Below are positions 21,099 to 32,057 of a DNA stretch of 64,000 bases, one piece after another (positions within the stretch are counted from its first letter, which is position 1; each line of letters starts with the position of its first letter). Origin of the DNA: Paguma larvata (lineage: Eukaryota > Chordata > Mammalia > Carnivora > Viverridae). Both the position numbers and the translations under genes were made by a program. The stretch lies in assembly GCA_030068075.1 (NCBI GenBank), contig CM057826.1, positions 70,033,312-70,097,311 on the forward strand. Reading direction: 5' to 3'. The notes below the pieces were generated by a model. It was not told the origin of the DNA. It did no database searches and saw only the letters and a program-made list of their open reading frames with translations.

Positions 21099-22532
21099 TT
21101 TGGCTGGATGTGTTATGGGTTGTTTCTTGAAGTTGCCCTGGAAAGGAAAACTGACAGACACACAGAACACAGAAATACTCAAACGTACCAACAAATGGTC
21201 CAGACAAGCAGTTCACAACAGAAAAAAATAACAAGTGACTCTCTGAGGGCAATGTCCTGAAGTAACAGCTACACGTTAAGGACAGGGTATGTAGTGTGCT
21301 GGTGGCAGAGCATATATAGACAGAATAATGACTGGAGCAGGGAGAAGAAGGAAATGGACTTTGCCCAGGTAGAGCGACTAAAGGGTTTAATCCAGACTGA
21401 TAGAAATCAGAATAAGGACAGGTGCGAGGGAAAAGGAATAAAGATCGATGTCGTATAGATGAACTTATACGGCCTGGTTATTCCAGAAAAAGGGCTAGGG
21501 AAGTAAAGAAGAGGTTGTAGGACATGTCCTCAAAGAGTGGGTTAAAAAGAAAAACAAAAAAACAAAAAACCAAAAAAATGATTAAGCCAGTCCGTACCCT
21601 GGATGACCAGCTCAGGGATGGGGATTGGTAGGAATGAGAAAGGGAGGGATAAATTTAAAAAGAAGAAATGACTGGCATTACTCCAGGCAGCAATCTCCAC
21701 TTGGATCAGTCGCTCCTGCTGATAGTTTGGGAGGGGCGTGGTTTAGTGTAGGCCGGTCCCGCCTCCACTGCTGCAGAGATGGCTTCTGGGGTGACTTCCT
21801 GGCTTGTGAGACAACAATGGCGTCTCTCCAGACCCGCGCCACCAGTCCCGGAGGCTTTATTCGCCCCTTTATTCCTGTTCTCTCTCCACCGCTAAAGCCG
21901 GCCTAGTGTGGTTTACTGGACGGTGACCCGGCCGTGTCCCACAGGAGCCGCTGCCGGGGGCTGCCTGGGTCCCTGCGGCGTGTGTGCCCGGAGGCTCTGG
22001 GCGAGGGTGGTGCGGTGAGGCGGCCGTCTGCCACCCCCGATTTCGTTATAATTGTGCCGGGGTTAGAGGAGCTCGGCTGGTGGCGCCGCCTGCGTCCCCG
22101 CTACCAGTCCCCCCGGCGCGCGCGTCCCCTCGGCTCGGGACGGGGTTGGCGCAGTCCTGGCAGCGCGCGGATAGTGCTGCTGTTTGCCACTGAACTTCTC
22201 TTCAAAAGCCCTGCTTAGGGGCTGGATGGTAGCGGTCTCACCTGCTCCGGCCCTCTCTTTCAGATGTTGTTCGATCGGCACTTTCCCAGCTATCTCCGAA
22301 GACGCTCACCCTCCCCTCAGCTCAACTTCCTGAGTTCGAGTTCGTTTTATCCGACCCAGATTAAACTCACGGTTTAGTTGGGCTGTGTCTGTTTTCGCCT
22401 AGTTTCTTGTCAGCTGTAGCACCTTTCCCCCCCGATTTTTGGAGTTGAGAGAGACAATGGTTTCAGTCGTCCCCCTTTAAAGGGCAAGCGAAATACTGGA
22501 GCCCCTTACTCCTCCGCCATGTTGCCCCTGTT
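21099..22532 (-). promoter_or_regulatory. L1 5' UTR with internal promoter, CpG-rich
   Basis: About 1.4 kb upstream of ORF1. The distal 21,750-22,350 part is the only strongly GC- and CpG-rich DNA in the window (e.g. 22081-22170 with GGCGCGCGCG). L1 5' UTRs carry an internal RNA polymerase II promoter, normally silenced by CpG methylation. A 72-codon sense upstream frame (22281-22063) and several antisense open frames lie in it; I regard these as byproducts of GC richness unless shown otherwise. Confidence 0.85.
22516..22523 (+). promoter_or_regulatory. YY1-type site at the L1 5' end
   Basis: GCCATGTT on the plus strand fits the YY1 consensus GCCATNTT and lies 10-17 bp inside the L1 5' end. 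Human L1 has a YY1 site at the same place, where it directs accurate transcription initiation from the element's first base. Function here is inferred from the shared position and motif. Confidence 0.7.
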
Positions 22533-22549
22533 TTAACATATACTTCTTT
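22533..22549 (+). repeat. L1 target-site duplication, 5'-side copy
   Basis: TTAACATATACTTCTTT, partner of 16028-16044 with one mismatch. It immediately follows the L1 5' end. Confidence 0.9.
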
Positions 22550-23582
22550 ATTACTGAATAAGTTAGATAATAAAAGTAAGAACATTGCACATTTTAGATA
22601 TGTGTTTTTACAGGTTAATAGATTATTAAAGGTAGCATTTTAGGTGATACAAAATAAATAACACAATAAAATAATATTTTGTGGCTTCTTCAAGTTTAAG
22701 AAAATACAAATCAGGGTTTCTTGATTTATAACATTCACTTGTTAGTTCCTGTCATTTTAACTCTGAGGCCCCGTTTCTATTACCAAGGAATATTGAATTA
22801 GTTTTTTTTTTTCTTGAAATGCAGCAATAAATAGACTTAAATGAGCTGAGAGTGTCATTGATGATGGGTCTTTTATAATCATTCTTTACTATTAAGCTGC
22901 CCTTAGTACTCCAGATAATATGGCAAGTGTTATCACAATAAGCTTGCTGAAGACCACGGTGAAATTAGCAATACAGTTAAAACATTATGTAAAAAACCAA
23001 AATGTGCATGATAAAAGTACATGTAGCAAAGTGATGAAAATAACCATAAGTGTATAATGGCATCAGAGTACAAGTATTCTGAGTATGAGATATTGTTAAC
23101 AGATTACATTGGGAAACTTCTGGTATTCATAAGTATGGATTGTGTAACTTCTGAAATTTTTTATGTGTGCTAAATTATCAAGTAAAGACAAGAAAATTTC
23201 CTTTATCAATGCTATCGTGTAATTCACATTTGGAAAATGAACATAGCAGTAATAGAATGTCAAATCCAACACTAATTTCATTGCTACCTGTACTAGTCTG
23301 GAGTTTCAAGTTTTAACTTGTAATAAAAGGAAGGTTCTGAATCAGTTCATTGTATTGAACATTAAATCAATGTATATGATCATTAAGTGTGAGACAGAGA
23401 AGATCAGTAGTCAGTTTACATATCCATCCATGCTCTATACTTGGCTTATCTTGTGATAGAGATGCATCGTGACAAGTTGCCCAATTGCTAAGATGTTCAT
23501 TAAATTGGTAAAATACATTATATTTTTTAAAAATTCTGCAATCAGATCTTGAAGTTCAACTGAAGTCAGTATCCACGGGTTC
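22550..23582. other. AT-rich sequence, nothing recognised
   Basis: No gene, RNA or repeat family supportable in this 1.03-kb stretch. Confidence 0.45.
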
Positions 23583-23775
23583 AATTCTCAGCCCTGTTAG
23601 TTAGCAGATGTGTGACCATGAGATAGGAAGCTAACTTCTCTCTGCCTGAGTTTCCTAATTTGCAAATGGAAATAACAGACGTGCCTAACTCATAAGTGGT
23701 GAAGTAGATTGAGTTCATTGTTGTAGATTCCTTAAACAGTTGTTGATACACTGTAAGTGCTATATAACTATTAAA
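23583..23775 (+). repeat. MIR element
   Basis: Plus-strand MIR order: gttagcagatgtgtgaccat, then aacttctctctgcctgagtt, then cctaatttgcaaatgg, then aataacagacgtgcctaact, then a TA-rich end. MIRs are ancient tRNA-derived SINEs mobilised by L2. Confidence 0.82.
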
Positions 23776-26700
23776 TAAAAACAAAACCAATCTTAGACAT
23801 AAAGGAATGAACAATATAATCTGTAATGGAAGTATGATCACATTTTGAATAGAAGGAAATCCAAAGCCAAAATTTGTTGAACACAGCATGCAAAGTAGAC
23901 TAGAAGTTATAGAGTTCCTGGGTATTGTCCCTTGACCTGCCAGTGAGGAGCTGAAGCAGTTTTTAATGAGTTGATACATCTTCTGATGAGTGAAAATGCT
24001 CTTTTGCCTTTCTTTTGCATAAACATGGTCAAAAAGGTTTTGCTTGCTAATTTGCTTAGGGCACCTTCTTTGGAAAAATTAAGAACCAACTGACATCCAT
24101 CACCAGAGGGAACTAAGACTTTGAGACCACCTGCTACTTACTTTGACACATCAATGCCAACCTTTTGGAAAATGTGTAAGCCACAGGGGGTAGTGGCCAG
24201 GTGTGCTGGCATATTTTGCCACTTCATTTCTGTGTTCAATCTGATTAAAGTGCAAGCAGACTATTTTAGGACTTTTTAGTCTTTGCTGAACACTTTTTTG
24301 ATATGTTAGACTGGTTATTCTTTGCAGAAAAGTTTGAAAATGGATTCACTGGAGAACAATTTCAGAAATACCTGCTTCGTTTTGATTTAAAATTTTTTAC
24401 TTTTAAATAGTAACTCGTTCTTAGCACTTCCTTAACACTTTTCTCTACGAATACATTTACTACATAATATTTTAAGCATTTGTCTCTATCATTTTAGATT
24501 CAGTTCCTTAAAGATAAGGGCAGTATTACTCTTTATATCTGTTTGAGAATAGCTCCATAAACTTGTCAGAGATGAAATACACTCTCACAAGCCTGATGAA
24601 GGGATGGATAATTAACTATCCCACCTATAATAAAAAAAAAAAAACTGTGTCTATTGAAGACTGTTATTATGTTAACAGAAGTTTGTTCCTATAGTGACCT
24701 AATAATGATGATGCCTAATATCCAAATAGAATGCCCTTAGGGTGACGAGCAAGAATAAGCCATAATATTCCCTTACATCCAAATTAAGCACTAGATACCA
24801 TGTTTTTAAGAAAATCCTAGAAAGACGTGATTTAGGCATATATATCTTAGGCATTTTTCTCTGAAAATCAGGTTTTAATGAAATATTATACAAATGAAAT
24901 AAGACCTCTGCCTTCCAAAAGGAGCAAAGTTGCTTGCATGAACATCGATCCTAGTAACAAGGCTCGATAATCTTTATTACTTTTATTTTATTTATTTGTG
25001 AACTAATTGTATCAAAAAAGGAACATGCAATTATAACTTTATCTTCGCCATGTTCCACTGTACTTAATATGGGCTCTTTCATATAATATCAAAACTCCAA
25101 ATATCATTAAAACTCCTCTCCCCAAGCTAGAGTGCTTTGAGCATGAAAACCTGAGCAGGAGAGGAAGGGCCCATGTGCACTATCTTCCTTTTAATTCCAC
25201 CTCATTTGTTGTGACTTCTCTTGAAAAAGAGTGATTTAGAGAGTATGGTAGAGAGTAGAAAAGGAACAGAAAGGGTTTTATTTGATTGGCCTCTCTTAGC
25301 TGCAGCCACTAAAAAGCTTTTTCTGTTTTCATGGGGCACATTATTGCTAGTCAGTAACAAATAAATCAGCCCCTCATATTTGGGAACTGGTTTAACAGTC
25401 ACAGCTAGGTCTTATTTCGAGCTTGTCTAACACACAGCTAAGGCATCAGTGTTATTTCACATTGCCCTGACTCCCACAGACCACGTTATTCCCTGATAGA
25501 CATGAATTTTCTCCCAGAACCTCAACATGCGACAGTCATCCTAAAAACATGATAAAGTGAGACAAAATCGAAATTACCGAAAAACCAAAAAATCGCAAAT
25601 ATACCCTCTCTGCTAAATATAGTAACTTTCTGCTAATTTACTATTTACAGCTTTGTCTTTTATTTGGTGTACTCATTCCATAGATAGGACTCATTGAGGT
25701 ATCCATTCATGAAATTGTTCCACTTTGTGATAACACCTAGTATAGAGTGAATCTCTACTTTCTTACACTCTCTCCAAACTTACCTAACCAAAGAACAAAC
25801 TGAATAATGTCTTTCTCACACCCTCTTACTGAGACAGGCCATGGTTCTCCACAGTAAGTGGCCTCACTCTGTGCAAAGAATAATAAACTCAACTTAGTTA
25901 ACTACAAATGTGTTTTTGATAGTCTCTGGCTAAGCTTTGATAGTAGGTTCCCCAGAAATCCTTCCCAAGTGCGGACCTCCCATGTGCAGTTCTCTAACAT
26001 ATTAGAAGTTTCTTGTTGGTTTTTTATGCAGTCATCTCGAGACTCCTATGCTGGTCTTTACATCATCACTAGAAAGTCTAATAGGCAATTAGAACATGTG
26101 AATTATTGAATAGCCACAGGTACCTAGCGACTTGCACACTGACAGTGCAGTTGTACACATCAGTTTTTTTCTGCAAAAATAGAATTTGACAGGAGGGAAC
26201 CTAGACAACTGCTGGTGGGCACCCAGGAAAACTTGCCCATGACAATGAGTTTGAACCAAGACTTAATAATCTAGTTTCTCAAAGACAGTAGGATTCGTAC
26301 ACAATTTTGCTTCTGCTTTGACATGTTCCTTCTTTAGCCTTAATTTTAAGTTTCTTTTTTAAAAAACAAATGTCACGTCACTGATAACTTGTTCAGTTTA
26401 AATCTCTCAAAGGTGCAATCAATTGTTTCCCAACCTATTGTGATTACTGGTGTTTTAATGCCTTTAGTGAACGTAAGCAAAAACACTAACAAATTTCTTC
26501 TCAAAAGACAATGTAATTTCTTTGGTTTCTATTCAGTAGTAGAAAATAATGCTCATTAATAAAGTATTAGCATTTTAATAAGTATAAATTTTCAAATTCA
26601 TGTTAAAATTGGTCTAAAAATTATTACTTTACCTTAGCTGTTCTTTTTTTAACTGTACTTTCACTTATCCATTCATATTCATAAAGTTACAAATTAAGTA

Positions 26701-27069
26701 ATCTTGAGTGTTCTAGTGCTTCCTGAAAACTACTCTTCTACCTTCTTAAGTGAAACCATGTATAATTCCTCAAAATCTTGTTAGTTGGTAAACATTATTA
26801 TAATACTTAACCTGTTCAAAGTTGAGAGTAGTTTTGATTAATCTTCAATGCAAATATGTCAGTATAACATTGCTTTCATTTTCAAACATAACCAGTTCCT
26901 GCTCGGTAAAGAGCTATAGATAGAATTTAAGAAAAGTAAAGTTTTATAAATTTATGGATCTCTAGTTATTGCAGTTAATCTCCTCTGTCCCAGATGTTCA
27001 GATGTAATGTGAGTTGAAAACAAGAACTTAATAAAACCATATAAGTCATAGTGAATAGGTTATGAGAGT
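23776..27069. other. mostly unrecognised sequence
   Basis: 3.3 kb without a supportable gene. A short L2-like patch is possible at 24497-24570 (ccttaaagataagggcagta), and 25430-26110 has a mixed-composition character that might be an old LTR or DNA element (aataataaact at 25878-25888) but I cannot assign a family. Open frames of 60-132 codons show no known domain. Confidence 0.35.
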
Positions 27070-27350
27070 GTTTAATCTCAAGTGTGATCTAGGAGGACAT
27101 AGACTTGGACAACACTATAAACCAACTAAGCCAAACAGATACCTGTAGAATCTTCCACCCAGCAACAGCAGAATAGTCTTTCTTCTTAGGAGCACATGGA
27201 CATTTCTCCAAGATAGGCCATATGTGAGGCCATTAAATAAGCCTCAATAAAAAAAAAGATTAAAATCATTTAATCAGTTAATCATTTAATCAATTAATAT
27301 GTTGTTAATTATAAAATAATAAGAAGTCTACGTTTAAAAAAAAAACAGTT

Positions 27351-27556
27351 GGGAAGGGCGCCAACTCTCTTAAATTATCCAACTCTTCGTTTTGGCTCAG
27401 GTCATGATCTCATGGGTTTGTGAGATTGAGCTCCGCATCAGACTCCGTGTTGATAGTGGAGGGCCTGCTTGGGATTCTCTGTCTCCCTTTTTATCTGCCT
27501 TTTGCCTGTTCATGCTGTCTCTGTTTTTCTCAAAAATAAATAAACTTTTTAAAAAA
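27351..27556 (+). mobile_element. CAN SINE inserted in an older L1
   Basis: Diverged head (gggcgccaactctctt), then GGCTCAGGTCATGATCTCAT, a CT region and an AAAATAAATAAACTTTTTAA tail. The surrounding L1 ORF2 resumes after the tail. Confidence 0.88.
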
Positions 27557-27796
27557 GTTGGCAAATTAAAAGCCTCCTAAATAACCAATGAGTGAAAAAA
27601 GAAAATTGCAAGTGAAAACAGAAATTACTTAAGATGAAATAGATGTGAAAATCAAGTTAGCAAATCTTGTGGGATTCAGATAATGCAGTGCTTATAAGGA
27701 AATTTATAGCTGCAAATATCTAGATTAAAGATGAATGGTCCCAAATTTATTATTCACCTTCCTGCTTAAGAAAGTTAGAAAACAAAACAAAAGAGC

Positions 27797-28150
27797 CATA
27801 AAAAAGAATGAATCTTGTATTTGCAATAACCTAGTTGGAGCTAGAGAATGTAATGCTAAGTTAAATAAGTGAGTCAGAGAAAGACAAATATCGTGTGATA
27901 TTTCACTCGTATCTGGAATTTCAAAAACAAATGAGCCAAGAGAAAAAGAAACCAAGAAACAGACTCGTACCTGTAGAGAACAAACTGATGACTACTAGCG
28001 GGGTGGAGGGATGGGTTAAACAGTGATGAGGATTAAGGCGTGCACTTATGATGAGCACCGGGTGTTCTGTGGAAGTATTGAATCACTGTATTGTACACCT
28101 AACACTGTATGTTAACTAACCTGAATTTAAATAAAAACACTAAAAGCAAA
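27797..28150 (+). mobile_element. 5'-truncated L1 3' end nested in an older L1
   Basis: Begins in the ORF2 C-terminal region (agccataaaaaagaatgaat), runs through taagtgagtcagagaaagac, then a 3' UTR with gatgagcaccgggtgttctg, then tgtattgtacacctaacact, and an AATAAAAAC-type end. It interrupts ORF2 of the plus-strand L1 in the same orientation, so it is younger than its host. Confidence 0.82.
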
Positions 28151-29720
28151 ATAATCCAAACAAAATAGAGGGAAAGAAATAAGAAATATTGAGGTGAAAT
28201 GAATATAATAAAGGGTAAAATAACAATCAAGAAAACTGAATGAGGAGCTGGCTCTTTAAAGAAATCACAAAATTGACAAAACTTTAGACTGATAAAAAAA
28301 ATCCAAATTATTTCTATCAGGCATTACAGACTGAAATTGCTACAACTTTAAATCAAAAGGGATATATTTGATGCTATGAGCAACTTCATGCCAACACAGT
28401 AGAAACTTAGATGAAATGGACAAATTATTCCAAAAACACAAACTACCAACATTGAATCAAGACGAAATAATAAATCTGAATAGACCTGTGATAAATTAAT
28501 TTCAAACTAGTTATCCCCCAATTACTTAAGTGGTGGTGAGTTTTACCAAAGATAAATGATATAATTCATAACAATCTTCCCTAAACCATTCCAAATAAGA
28601 GTAGAGAATACTTCCACACACATTCTATAAACCCGTTATTACCCTCGTCCCAAACTAAACCAAAACAGCTTAAAAACCGAGAACTACAGACCAATATTCC
28701 TAAGACTACAGACCAAAAAATCTCAACAGATGCTGCAAACTAAATCTAGCAAATAACCAAATGATGCTTTTGCCAGGAAAATAAGGTTTTATTACTACAA
28801 AACATCAATACAATATTCTAGACATTAATAAAGAGGAAAAAACCTATCATCTCCTTCAATTCTAAAAATCATTTGACAAAATCCAATACCTTGCTAACAG
28901 CACTAAAAAAGTAGGAAGAGAGGAGAACTTCCAAACTTTATAAAGCATTCTACATAAAACATAGAGGTAAAATACTTTATGCGGAAAGTCTGTCTCTTTC
29001 CTGCTCCCCACCATGATTAGGAAAAAAAGATTAAAATGTTCTGTTTTGCTACATCCAGAGTAAGTGGGAAAGAATAAGAAAAGAGAATGCAGATTAGAAA
29101 GGAACACTTAAAAGCGTCTCTACTTCTAGAAAACATGTAGAAAACCTAAAGGAGTCCATATAAAAGCTGCTAGAACTAATAAATTTTTTAAGTTTAAAGC
29201 ATATAAGATCAAGATGAAAAAATAATTTATATTTACATACACTAGCAACGATAATCTGAAAATTGAATTAAAAACAATTTCATGTTTAATACAATCAAAA
29301 AGAGTAAATGAAGAACAAGTTAAATTGGGTGTAGTAGTTATACCCTGAAAACTATAAAAAGAATTTTTTTAATTAAAAACACTTATAGATGTATATAAAA
29401 GGAAAGGTATTGTACAACCATGGATTCAAAGACGTGATGTTAAGATTCTATTACTGCCCAAAATGTCTCAACCTAACTCCTACACAAGTTCAAGTGTTGT
29501 AGATTTTTTTTCCAGATATTAACAAGGTGATCTTGAAATTAATATAGAAATGAAAGAAATCAAGAATAACCAAAACAGTCTTGAGAGGGAAAAATTAAGT
29601 TGGAGGACTCAGACTTGGCAATTTCAAACATAGCTCGAATCTCCAGTAATCAGGACAATATGGGACCCATACAAGGATTGACATGGAATACATGTGAGGA
29701 TCCAGATTTTGTTAGTAATA

Positions 29721-30064
29721 GAAAAAAAGAACATACTGACTTGATGTGCTTTTATAAAAGGCCTTGATATTGTCTTCCAAATCAAACCATATTGCCAATT
29801 ACCTAGTGAATATTTAAACCTGACAAGCAAAATAAACACCTCATGGGGTAGTAGCCAAAATTGATAACAGTGCCTTGTTTGGTTATTATGTCTACTTAGA
29901 AATCATTTTGATGTTTTATATGCTACTCTGATGTCCCAAATATTTTTAATTATGTCTAAGGACAAAATGTCTTTTAAAGTTACTTCTGCAGGAAAAACAA
30001 TTTTTACAATTTTTAAAAAAAACAATAAATATGAGTGCAAACTGGTTGGTTTACTTCTCATTGT
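29721..30064. other. unrecognised AT-rich sequence
   Basis: No supportable feature in this short interval between the L1 and the next SINE. Confidence 0.4.
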
Positions 30065-30303
30065 AAGACTTAGTGTTCACGTTTTTTAAAATAATTCTGG
30101 TATTTTGAATTTAAAGAATTCTTTTAATGTTTTTATTAATTTTTGAGACAGAGAGAGGCATCCAAAGCAGGCTCCATGCTCGGAGCTATCAGCACAGAGC
30201 CTGACACAGGGCTCAAACCCACAAACTGTGAGATGATGACCTGAGCCGAAGTCAGATGCTTAGGCAACTGAGCTACCCAGGAACTCCAAGACTTAGCATT
30301 CAA
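30065..30303 (-). mobile_element. CAN SINE, minus strand, with extended tail region
   Basis: SINE body 30123-30287 in reverse complement: cagagagaggcatccaaagc, then gcacagagcctgacacaggg, then gatgacctgagccgaagtca, head ending TGAGCTACCCAGG. The plausible target duplication AAGACTTAG is at 30065 and again at 30288. About 45 bp of AT-rich non-SINE sequence lies between the left duplication copy and the SINE tail, which is odd. Confidence 0.88.
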
Positions 30304-31829
30304 TACATACTTAGTCAAAAGGACTTCAATGGATGACTAAATATAAAATAACAAAATAATTCTACCCAAGTTATACATTTAATTCAGTGATACCTGGAAG
30401 AGATTCTAAGATTTCATGTATGTATTAAAATATCCATTATCAATGAAGATACAAACTCCTAGTGTATTTGTATCACAAAAAGAAAATAAAATCTAACCAG
30501 GGAATGTTATGAGAAGAAATTACATAGCCCTAATTAATGAATGAAATAGTAAGCTATTTAAAGAGTAACATTGTTAGAGAAACCTTATTTCTTTTAAAAA
30601 TAATTGCAAATGTTAAGATAAATCTTAATACCATGGGAAATACCAAAGGAAAAGATTGATTAATGACACACCAGGTAAACTGATCACATGTAGCAATTTA
30701 GACTTGGATTGAATTTTCAGAAAACAATAAAGTTGGAATGAATGAAAATAAAGTGACTGCTCTCACGTGATGAGAAATGTCTTCTCTGCAAGCAAAGTGT
30801 TTATGTCTCTGCTCCCCAAGACCTATTTTTGTGTTGCATAAATAAAAACTCACAGACTTTAATTCACTTACTTGATATTTTACTGATCTAAATATTATTT
30901 GATCTCAATAGGAAAGAATTAAGTAAAAAATCTTTTAGAGCTTACTTAAATAGTGATAATAAAGTACTTATGTATTAAATAAAATAATATTTTGCATATT
31001 TTATCCCAAAAATTATTTTTGGCTAAATGTTATGACTTTTTTTATTATAACTAAATAGCAATTCTGCCAAATTTTGTTTTGAAAAACAAAATAGAAAACT
31101 ATTTTATAAGTAAGCAGTTTCAAAGAAAAGCAAACTGTGTAAAGCAAACTTTGTAATAAACTATTGTCAAATACCATAACAGAAAGAAAAAAAAAATGGA
31201 GCTTTTTTGAGATGTATAGGATAGGAAAAATTGCCTTTTTAATTAGACATAATGTTTAAATTTAAAAATAAATTTTATTAAAATATTAGTATATTAAACA
31301 TTTGAAAGAATTTTAAGACAAATTAATATTTTCATTAATAAAATGATCTATTCCACAACTTTGTTTACCCCCTACCTCTTACTACCTCAGCTCATGTGAA
31401 AGTCAAAAATCTATTAATACTCCAGTTATCAAACATCGTGTTAGATACTGTTAAACATGGAGATAGATTTCTAATGAGGTAACTGACAATGTAGCTCAAA
31501 ATCATTAGGCAAAATGAGTTGTGCTAAAATGGAGACGAAGCTCAGTTCTTATGGCACGTGACCTCAAAAATGGCAATCAGGATGAGTATTTTCTTATTAC
31601 CTTGATCAAATAAACACAAAAATGTTTCACTTGGAAGGTTAATCTTACTATTTAGTACTCTTTGTCCCAAGTATAATTTTCAGAGGGAAACCTTATTCAT
31701 CCCTCATATAATAATCGAAGAACATGTAATAACTATAAAAATAATGTGCATGATAAGCAAAGAAAATGCACACCAGTTCACATTTCTCTCACTAGATACT
31801 TGGGGTGGAAGATAAAAGTCTTTATTTGA
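30304..31829. other. AT-rich sequence, nothing recognised
   Basis: 1.5 kb, very AT-rich, no gene. A weak ancient-repeat (L2-like) resemblance near 31430-31500 is too poor to call. Confidence 0.4.
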
Positions 31830-32057
31830 TGGGCACCTGCAGTGGCTGTCAGTTAAGCATCTGACCTCAGCTCAGATGAGCTCACAGTCCGTAGATTTTG
31901 AGCCCTGTGTGGGGATTCTGTGCTGACAGCTCAGAGCCAGGAGCCTGCTTTGCTTAGGTTCTGTCTCCCTCTCTCTATGCCCCTCCCCTGCTTGCGCTCT
32001 CTCGCACGTGCTCTCTCTCTCTCTCTCAATTGAAATAAATATTAAAAAAAAAAAAAA
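31830..32057 (+). mobile_element. CAN SINE
   Basis: Head GGGCACCTGCAGTGGCTGTC, then acctcagctcagatgagctc, GCTGACAGCTCAGAGCCAGG, a long CT region ending in (CT)n, and an AAATAAATATTAAAAA tail ending in A14. Confidence 0.93.

Larger units (their letters stand above)
16045..22532 (-). mobile_element. near-full-length LINE-1 retrotransposon
   Basis: A 6.5-kb L1 on the minus strand, bounded by a 17-bp target duplication. In element order it has a GC-rich 5' UTR beginning at 22532, ORF1 (21098-20209), ORF2 (20212-16240), a 3' UTR with a G-quadruplex motif, an A15 tail, 26 bp of unrelated sequence, and a second A14 tail. The unmistakable 5' start (GGGGCAACATGGCGG on the minus strand) shows it is not 5'-truncated. 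It is inactive as read: one frame break in ORF1 and two in ORF2. Retained CpGs in the 5' UTR and few lesions suggest it is far younger than the other L1 pieces here. Confidence 0.97.
27070..29720 (+). mobile_element. old LINE-1 ORF2 body, interrupted twice
   Basis: Plus-strand L1 from the endonuclease into the RT and thumb regions, with L1-like blocks at 27160 (cacccagcaacagcagaata), 27191 (agcacatggacatttctcc), 27694 (gcttataaggaaatttatag), 28241 (gaggagctggctctttaaag), 28869 (catttgacaaaatccaat) and 29599 (agttggaggactcagacttg). Element segments are 27070-27350, 27557-27796 and 28151-29720. Inserts are a SINE (27351-27556) and a younger L1 3' end (27797-28150). No intact frame remains. Confidence 0.85.

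Noticed and set aside
25430..26110. Possible old LTR with an AATAAA-like signal
   Set aside because: No TG...CA ends, primer-binding site, polypurine tract or flanking duplication visible; could not be assigned.
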